Assembly: GCF_002532045.1 (NCBI RefSeq)
Contig: NZ_NWTG01000034.1
Span: forward strand, 1 to 64,000
Length of the DNA stretch: 64,000 nucleotides
Direction: 5' to 3'
DNA from: Bradyrhizobium sp. C9
Lineage (GTDB): Bacteria > Pseudomonadota > Alphaproteobacteria > Rhizobiales > Xanthobacteraceae
The position numbers and the translations under genes were made by a program. Below the pieces are notes generated by a model. It made no database searches and was not told the DNA's origin. It saw only the letters and a program-made list of their open reading frames with translations. This document shows positions 58,597-64,000 of this stretch, piece after piece. Numbering within the stretch: the first letter of the stretch is position 1; each line of letters starts with the position of its first letter.

Positions 58597-59644
58597 AGTC
58601 GTCGTCGCCATTGCCGCCGAACAGGCCGAACTGCGAGGGATCGCGGTTCGGCTCGGCAAGGCCGAGATGGCGGAAGGCATGCGAGGTCAGCAGCCGTCCG
58701 CGCGGGGTGCGCTGCAAATAGCCGCACTGGATCAGATAGGGCTCGATGATGTCCTCGATGGCATCGCGCGGCTCCGACAGCGCCGCCGCCATGGTCTCGA
58801 CGCCGACCGGTCCGCCGCCATAGTTCAACGCGATGGTGGTGAGATAGCGCCGGTCCATCGCGTCCAGCCCGGCGCTGTCGACCTCGAGCGCGCTCAGCGC
58901 ACGGTCGGCAATGCCGCGATCGATGGCGTCGGCATCCGCGGCGGAGGCAAAGTCGCGCACGCGGCGCAGCAGGCGGCCGGCGATGCGCGGCGTGCCGCGG
59001 GCGCGGCGCGCGATCTCGTTGGCGCCGTCGGGGCTCATGCCGATGTTGAGCACGCGGGCGCCGCGGGTGACGATCTTCTCCAGCTCTTCCACGGTGTAGA
59101 AATTGAGCCGGATCGGAATGCCGAAGCGATCACGTAGCGGATTGGTGAGCAGGCCTGCGCGCGTGGTCGCGCCGACCAGCGTAAATTTCGACAGCTCGAT
59201 CTTCACCGAGCGCGCCGCCGGACCTTCGCCGATGATCAGATCGAGTTGGAAATCCTCCATCGCGGGATAGAGCACTTCCTCGACCGCCGGGCTCAGGCGA
59301 TGAATCTCGTCGATGAACAGCACGTCGCGCTCTTCCAGATTGGTGAGCAGCGCCGCAAGATCGCCGGCCTTCGCAATGACAGGACCCGAGGTGGCACGGA
59401 AGCCGACACCGAGCTCGCGCGCGACGATCTGCGCCAGCGTGGTCTTGCCGAGGCCCGGAGGCCCGACGAACAGCACGTGATCGAGTGCCTCGCCGCGCTT
59501 CTTGGCGGCCTCGATGAAGATCGAGAGATTCTTGCGCGCCTGGGCCTGGCCGACGAACTCCGTCAGCGACTGCGGACGCAGCGCGGTGTCGCCGACATCG
59601 TCGGAGCGGCGTTCGGGCGAGACCATGCGCGAGGGCGTGTTCAC
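58595..59644 (-). CDS. ruvB: Holliday junction helicase RuvB
   Basis: Hexameric motor that drives branch migration with RuvA. 349 residues. Walker A GPPGLGKTTLAQ, Walker B VLFIDEIHRLSPAVEE, sensor GATTRAGLLTNPLRDRFG and the winged-helix end QRTPRGRLLTSHAF. It overlaps the end of ruvA at GTGA (start GTG 59644), with AAGGAA upstream. Ends with a short acidic DDD tail. Confidence 0.97.
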   Translation of the reverse strand: MNTPSRMVSPERRSDDVGDTALRPQSLTEFVGQAQARKNLSIFIEAAKKRGEALDHVLFVGPPGLGKTTLAQIVARELGVGFRATSGPVIAKAGDLAALLTNLEERDVLFIDEIHRLSPAVEEVLYPAMEDFQLDLIIGEGPAARSVKIELSKFTLVGATTRAGLLTNPLRDRFGIPIRLNFYTVEELEKIVTRGARVLNIGMSPDGANEIARRARGTPRIAGRLLRRVRDFASAADADAIDRGIADRALSALEVDSAGLDAMDRRYLTTIALNYGGGPVGVETMAAALSEPRDAIEDIIEPYLIQCGYLQRTPRGRLLTSHAFRHLGLAEPNRDPSQFGLFGGNGDDD

Positions 59645-60258
59645 TTCGACAATTCCTTAAGCCCCAGCCGGATCAGCTGCGCGGTCTCGGCGCTCTCACC
59701 GGCACTGCGCGAGGCGGCGGCGATCGCGGCGGCGGCCTGCGGCTGGCCGTAGCCGAGATTGACCAGCGCGGAGATCGCATCCGTCACCGGGCGCGGCGCG
59801 CGGTTGTTGTCGATCGCACCCGAGAGCTGCACCACCGCAGGATCGACATCGGCAAAGCCCGGCGCCTTGTCCTTCAATTCGCTGACGATGCGTTCGGCGA
59901 CCTTCGGCCCGACACCGGGCGTCCGCGCCACAGCCGCCTTGTCGCGCAGCGCGATGGCATTGGCGAGATCGGTCGGCGGCAGCGTGCCGAGCACCGCCAG
60001 CGCGACCTTGGCACCGACGCCCTGTACGGTCTGCAACAGGCGAAACCACTCACGCTCCAGATCCGAGCGGAAGCCGAACAGCTTGATCGCGTCCTCCCGG
60101 ACATAAGTCTCGATCGAGAGCACGGCCGCGCCCCCCGGCTGTGGCAGCGCCTGCAGCGTGCGGCTCGCGCAATGCACCTGATAGCCGACGCCGCCGACGT
60201 CGAGGATCACGTAATCCTCGCCGTAGGAATCGATCAGGCCCTTCAGCTTGCCGATCAT
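59641..60258 (-). CDS. ruvA: Holliday junction DNA-binding protein RuvA
   Basis: Tetramer that holds the four-way junction. 205 residues. OB-fold MIGKLKGLIDSYGEDYVILDVGGVGYQVHC, helix-hairpin-helix LLQTVQGVGAKVALAVLG and RTPGVGPKVAERIVSELKDK, and the C-terminal ALVNLGYGQPQAAAAIA that touches RuvB. It overlaps ruvC by ATGA and ruvB by GTGA. Confidence 0.97.
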   Translation of the reverse strand: MIGKLKGLIDSYGEDYVILDVGGVGYQVHCASRTLQALPQPGGAAVLSIETYVREDAIKLFGFRSDLEREWFRLLQTVQGVGAKVALAVLGTLPPTDLANAIALRDKAAVARTPGVGPKVAERIVSELKDKAPGFADVDPAVVQLSGAIDNNRAPRPVTDAISALVNLGYGQPQAAAAIAAASRSAGESAETAQLIRLGLKELSK

Positions 60259-60782
60259 AGGTTCGCCACCCTGAGCCGGAGCGCGGCGCTCTGGCGATGA
60301 TGCGCATGCGTGATCGCGACCGCGAGCGCGTCGGCGGCGTCGGCGGACGGCGGCTCGGCTTTCGGCAACAGGATCTTCAGCATCACCTGGATCTGGTTCT
60401 TCTCGGCATGACCGGCGCCGACCACGGTCTTCTTGACCTGGTTCGGTGCGTATTCGGCGACCGAGATACCGAACATTGCGGGCGCCAGCATGGCGACGCC
60501 GCGGGCCTGGCCGAGCTTCAGCGTGGCAACGCCGTCCTTGTTGACGAAGGTCTGCTCGACCGCCGCCTCCGCCGGCCTGTAGTCGCCGAGCACGGCAGCC
60601 AACCCCTCATGGATCGCGAGCAGCCGGCTCGCCAGCGGCAGATCGTCCGGCGGTTCGACCGAACCGCAGCCGATATAGACCAGACGGTTGCCTTCGGTCT
60701 CGATCACGCCCCAGCCGGTGCGGCGGAGACCCGGATCGATACCGATGATGCGGACGGGAGAGCGAATCGGCTGCGATGTCAT
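60255..60782 (-). CDS. ruvC: Holliday junction resolvase RuvC
   Basis: Cuts four-way junctions. 175 residues. RIIGIDPGLRRTGWG holds the first Asp; AAVEQTFVNKDGVATLKLGQARG the Glu; DAADALAVAITHAHH the last two Asp. Start ATG 60782 (MTSQPIRSP); further upstream the frame is open in repeat-like sequence. First of ruvC-ruvA-ruvB. Confidence 0.97.
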   Translation of the reverse strand: MTSQPIRSPVRIIGIDPGLRRTGWGVIETEGNRLVYIGCGSVEPPDDLPLASRLLAIHEGLAAVLGDYRPAEAAVEQTFVNKDGVATLKLGQARGVAMLAPAMFGISVAEYAPNQVKKTVVGAGHAEKNQIQVMLKILLPKAEPPSADAADALAVAITHAHHRQSAALRLRVANL

Positions 60783-60879
60783 GGGGAAGTGATACCGCCT
60801 AGCCTGCGAGAACGAAACACAAACGGACGCTCGTCCCCTGCCGCGCGTGTCATCGCGCCGTGCCCGCCATCCGGCCTCG

Positions 60880-60985
60880 CCCGTCATCCCCACGAAAGCG
60901 AGAATCCGGTACGCCGCCGCCTCTCGGATCAAATACCGGTCTCTGGAATGCCGGATCGCCCGATCGAGTCGGGCGATGACAGCGG
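60880..60985. repeat. repeat-like intergenic hairpins
   Basis: CCCGTCATCCCCACGAAAGC and CGCCCGATCGAGTCGGGCG with GATGACAG give short inverted pairs, relatives of the other CGTCATCC units. Lies between ruvC and yebC. Confidence 0.45.
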
Positions 60986-61009
60986 AGTTTTGGGCGATAA
61001 ACGAGGCTC

Positions 61010-61756
61010 TTAACCGCCCATCTTCGCGAGCAGCGCGTCGGACACTTCGAAATTGGCGTACACATTCTGCACGTCGTCGTGCTCGTTGAGCAGGTCCATC
61101 AGCTTCAACAGCTTTTCGCCGGTCTCGTCGTCGACCGCGACGGTGTTTTGCGGCTTCCAGGTCAGCGCCGCCTTGCGCGGCTCGCCGAACTTGGCTTCCA
61201 GCGCTTTTGCGACCTCGCGGAAGGTGTCCTGCGAGGCGTAGACCTCGTGACCGGCCTCGCTGGAGACCACGTCGTCGGCGCCCGCCTCGATCGCGGCATC
61301 CAGCATCGCATCATCGGAGGCGACCTTGGCGTCGTATTCGATGATGCCGGTGCGGTCGAACATGAAGGCGACCGAGCCGGTTTCGCCGAGATTGCCGCCC
61401 GACTTGGTGAAGAAGGAGCGGATGTCGGAGGCGGCGCGGTTGCGGTTGTCGGTCAGCGCCTCGACGATGACGGCGACGCCGCCGGGGCCATAGCCCTCGT
61501 AGCGGATCTCGTCATAGTTCTCGCCCTCACTGCCCAGGGCCTTCTTGATGGCGCGGTCGATATTGTCCTTGGGCATGTTCTCGGCGCGGGCGGCGACCAC
61601 GGCGGCGCGCAGCCGCGGGTTCATCGCGGGGTCCGGGGTGCCGAGCTTGGCCGCCACGGTGATTTCGCGGGCCAGCTTGCCGAAAAGCTTCGACTTCTGG
61701 GCATCCTGCCGGCCCTTGCGGTGCATGATGTTCTTGAATTGGGAATGGCCGGCCAT
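61010..61756 (-). CDS. yebC: YebC/PmpR-family protein
   Basis: 248 residues. MAGHSQFKNIMHRKGRQDAQKSKLFGKLAREITVAAKLG at the start, NIDRAIKKALG, YEGYGPGGVAVIVEALTDNRNR and MFDRTGIIEYD are the universal blocks (core YEGYGPGGVAVIVEA). Such proteins act as DNA-binding regulators or help translation of difficult sequences. Next to ruvCAB, as is common. Confidence 0.96.
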   Translation of the reverse strand: MAGHSQFKNIMHRKGRQDAQKSKLFGKLAREITVAAKLGTPDPAMNPRLRAAVVAARAENMPKDNIDRAIKKALGSEGENYDEIRYEGYGPGGVAVIVEALTDNRNRAASDIRSFFTKSGGNLGETGSVAFMFDRTGIIEYDAKVASDDAMLDAAIEAGADDVVSSEAGHEVYASQDTFREVAKALEAKFGEPRKAALTWKPQNTVAVDDETGEKLLKLMDLLNEHDDVQNVYANFEVSDALLAKMGG

Positions 61757-61971
61757 GCGACGTCTCTTCGAGCGTAGGGTCTGAACAGGGGTGGAAAACG
61801 CGGCCTTATAGGCCCCTGGCGGTCAAAATCAAAGGTCGGCAGGGGCCGTCCGGCGGACGAATACTACCGCATGCCGGAATATGAGGCACTTGTTAACCAT
61901 GACTTCATGCCCGGATGCGAGGATCGCCCCGTCCCGCCGCAACTTTCCAAGGCAACTTCCAAGAGCCCCCC

Positions 61972-63726
61972 ATGGCGTTCGGTTTGTTTCGCAAGCAAGT
62001 GCCGGATCCGGCTGCGTCGGCCGCCGCGCAGGTTCCGACCGCGGCTGAAGTCTCGACCGAGACTGATTCGGCCAAGGATTCGTCAAAGGAGATCCTGGAG
62101 CTGCTGGAACTCGAGCTCGGGGCGATGATCCGCCAGCTCGAACGCGCCGCAGGCTCGGTGGCCGACGGCGCCGAGGCGACGGCAGCCAAGCTCGCGACCA
62201 TCCGCGCCCGCACCGATGCGCTGACCGGGCGCAGCAGCGATGCACAGAGCACCGCGACGACGTTCTCGGAAGCTGCCGACCGCTTCACCCATTCCGCCGA
62301 GGGCATCGGCGCGCAGGTGCGCAGCGCGAGCCAGCTCGCCGACGACGCCGCGGCGGCGGCGCGCGAGGCAACGGCCAATGTCGATCGGCTGCGCGAATCC
62401 TCGGCCGCGATCGGCAACGTCGTCAATCTGATCGCGCAGATCGCGCGGCAGACCACGCTGCTGGCGCTCAACTCGACCATTGAAGCGGCGCGCGCCGGCG
62501 CCGCCGGCAAGGGATTTGCGGTGGTCGCCACCGAGGTCAAGGCGCTGGCGGTGCAGACCCAGAGCGCGACCGAAGAGATTACAAGGAAGATCGAGGCGTT
62601 GCAGAAGGACGCCACCGGATCGGCGGACGCCGTCCACCGCATCTCGCAGGCGATCGAAAAGATCCGCCCGGTGTTCGAGAACGTCAACGGCGCGGTCGCC
62701 GAGCAGAACCAGATCACCGGCGAGATGGGCCAGAACGCGGCCTCCGCCTCCCATTTCATCGTCTCGGTCGGCACCAGCGCCGGCGAGATCGACAGTGCGA
62801 CGCGCGAAGCCGCCGCGCATGGCGACAATGTCGCAAAGGCCGGCAAGGCGGTGACCGCCTTCGCCCGGAAGCTGAAGGCGCGCTGCGCGGTGCTGCTGCG
62901 CCAGGACGAGCGCGGCGATCCGCGCAAGAACGAGCGCCTGCCCTGCAGCCTCACGATCGAGATCACGACCGCGCGCGGCATCGTTACCGCGCCGGTCTAC
63001 GAGATCGCGATGGACGGCATCCTGATCGGTGGACCCGATGCCGAAAGGTTGCCGACCCATGAGACCCTGAATGCAACCTTGCAGGATATCGGCGCCTGCC
63101 GGATCAGGATCGGCGACCGCACCAAGGCAGGCAGCCAGGCGCGCTTCGAGGCGGCGACCGCCGAGCTGCGCGAGAAGATCGAAGACCGGATGTGGGCGAT
63201 CCACGAGGAGAACGCCGAACTCGTCACCCGTGCGATGGAAGCCGGCAGCGCGCTGAGCAAGCTGTTCGAGAACGCGCTGGCAAGCGGCGCGATCACCATC
63301 GCTGACATGTTCGACACCGATTATGTCGAGATACCGGACACCAATCCGGTGCAGTACCGCACCAGAATGCTGGACTGGGCGGATCGCGCGCTGCCCGCTC
63401 TGCTCGAGGCGTTCCTCGCCAAGGACAAGCGCCTGGCATTCTGCGCGACGGTCGACCGGAACGGCTATCTGCCGGTCCATAACAAGATCTACTCGCAGCC
63501 GCAGCGGCCGGGCGACGTCGCCTACAACACCGCCAATTGCCGCAATCGCCGCATCTTCAACGATCCCGCGGGCCTTGCCGCCGCGCATAATGAACGCGCC
63601 TACCTGGTTCAAAGCTACGCGCGCGACATGGGCAACGGAACCACCGTGATGATGCGCGAGATCGACGTGCCGATCCGTGTGCGCGGCCGGCACTGGGGCG
63701 CCTTCCGCACGGCGTACAAGCTTTGA
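61972..63726 (+). CDS. chemoreceptor-like protein with PilZ-like and C-terminal sensor domains
   Basis: 584 residues, no membrane helix. Residues about 40-300 form an MCP signalling coil with tip IARQTTLLALNSTIEAARAG (about 152-172). Residues 318-395 look like PilZ (RKNERLPCSLTIEI at its front). The C-terminus (about 430-584) has FCATVDRNGYLPVHN, ANCRNRRIFNDPAG and RDMGNGTTVMMREIDVPIRVRGRHWG, a sensor domain met in other soluble chemoreceptors. So the usual order is reversed, with the output domain first. Start ATG 61972. Confidence 0.85.
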   Translation: MAFGLFRKQVPDPAASAAAQVPTAAEVSTETDSAKDSSKEILELLELELGAMIRQLERAAGSVADGAEATAAKLATIRARTDALTGRSSDAQSTATTFSEAADRFTHSAEGIGAQVRSASQLADDAAAAAREATANVDRLRESSAAIGNVVNLIAQIARQTTLLALNSTIEAARAGAAGKGFAVVATEVKALAVQTQSATEEITRKIEALQKDATGSADAVHRISQAIEKIRPVFENVNGAVAEQNQITGEMGQNAASASHFIVSVGTSAGEIDSATREAAAHGDNVAKAGKAVTAFARKLKARCAVLLRQDERGDPRKNERLPCSLTIEITTARGIVTAPVYEIAMDGILIGGPDAERLPTHETLNATLQDIGACRIRIGDRTKAGSQARFEAATAELREKIEDRMWAIHEENAELVTRAMEAGSALSKLFENALASGAITIADMFDTDYVEIPDTNPVQYRTRMLDWADRALPALLEAFLAKDKRLAFCATVDRNGYLPVHNKIYSQPQRPGDVAYNTANCRNRRIFNDPAGLAAAHNERAYLVQSYARDMGNGTTVMMREIDVPIRVRGRHWGAFRTAYKL

Positions 63727-63733
63727 TGGCTTC

Positions 63734-63820
63734 GTAGCCCGGATGCAGCGCAGCGCCATCCGGGACACGTGGTTCCACGGGCAGCGATCCCGGATTTCGC
63801 TGCGCTCCGTCCGGGCTACA
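63734..63820. repeat. inverted repeat GTAGCCCGGATG / CGTCCGGGCTAC
   Basis: GTAGCCCGGATGCAGCGCAG and CTGCGCTCCGTCCGGGCTAC as outer arms, GCGCCATCCGGGA and ATCCCGGATTTCG inside. Same type as 54682-54769. It follows the chemoreceptor-like gene. Confidence 0.75.
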
Positions 63821-63924
63821 CAGTGCACGCTCAGGCAAGACCGCCCGAGCGAATCACGCTTTGAATGAGAATGGGGAATGCTGCAGCGGTTCGACGGGCT
63901 GCTGTAACGGAGGAAACGCGACAT

Positions 63925-64000
63925 GTCGGCCGCGCAGCTTGCAGTGCTGGATACATCATCGGACCGGACGCTGGCCGAACGGCTGGTCGACCAGCTCGCC
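63925..64000 (+). CDS. 5' end of a gene running off the window (possibly GntR-type)
   Basis: ATG 63925 follows GGAGGAAACGCGAC, a strong ribosome site. The 25 visible residues read MSAAQLAVLDTSSD, then RTLAERLVDQLA. The final part could be the first helix of a GntR winged-helix domain, but this is only a guess from a short stretch. Confidence 0.6.

Noticed and set aside
62083..63924. 613-codon minus-strand frame
   Set aside because: Antisense to the chemoreceptor-like gene; composition is Arg/Asp-rich with no motif.
1..64000. CRISPR arrays, tRNA or rRNA genes, intact insertion sequences
   Set aside because: Looked for and not seen.

Overview
The window reads as chromosome of a GC-rich alphaproteobacterium of the Bradyrhizobium type (Nitrobacteraceae). 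Cues are the very high third-position GC, the ruvCAB-yebC block with a ybgC-type thioesterase, an ornithine decarboxylase with a long structured leader next to homospermidine synthase, a Zur-type box on a znu operon, DUF2852, DUF1007/NicO and tandem DGPF/YciI genes, and many short palindromic intergenic repeats. The species is inferred; no rRNA or tRNA gene was seen.

Layout. 1-1882: AT-richer, foreign-looking DNA with the tail of one gene and then a reverse transcriptase fused to a complete RNase HI domain. 1967-13860: envelope and housekeeping genes (beta-barrel protein, KpsF-type sugar-phosphate isomerase, a CMD-family protein divergent from an HxlR regulator with two matching operators, SPFH/NfeD pair, hemH, MAPEG, DUF1007-NicO metal export, M3 peptidase). 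13861-18554: polyamine region with a probable speF-type leader RNA, ornithine decarboxylase, a terminator, GNAT, a 55-residue membrane protein, RidA and homospermidine synthase. 18689-20654: acetoacetate decarboxylase and MgtC. 20699-25607: zinc homeostasis block on the minus strand, from a perfect Zur-like palindrome through a His-rich peptide, znuC, znuB, znuA, a His-rich CobW-type GTPase and a coupled WD40 protein. 26683-30204: LysR, MFS transporter and tartrate/malate dehydrogenase. 30488-37905: a Tat-exported HAD protein, serine acetyltransferase, DUF2852 with an operator-like palindrome, TetR, three YciI-like genes, a beta-lactamase-fold hydrolase and a GST. 38390-40060: a soluble chemoreceptor with three PAS repeats. 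41197-44958: scattered late cobalamin genes (cobC, cobS, cobT). 46181-49664: VOC, SRPBCC, DoxX and an ECF42-like sigma factor coupled to a DGPF protein. 50231-54476: GhrA-like reductase, ArsR/SRPBCC pair, RibD-like reductase, TetR/GST pair. 54789-63726: TolA-like and DUF1348 genes, a broken OLD-family ATPase inside a direct repeat, ybgC, a Tat-exported phosphoesterase, ruvB-ruvA-ruvC, yebC and a chemoreceptor-like protein with PilZ-like and sensor domains. The last gene runs off the window.

The two places that best fit accessory defence or mobile DNA are the RT-RNase H gene at the left edge and the deleted OLD/TOPRIM ATPase at 56241-56812, flanked by about 163-base direct repeats at the 3' end of ybgC. 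Both are poorer in GC than their surroundings. The intergenic spaces carry at least six families of inverted repeats, several found three or more times.
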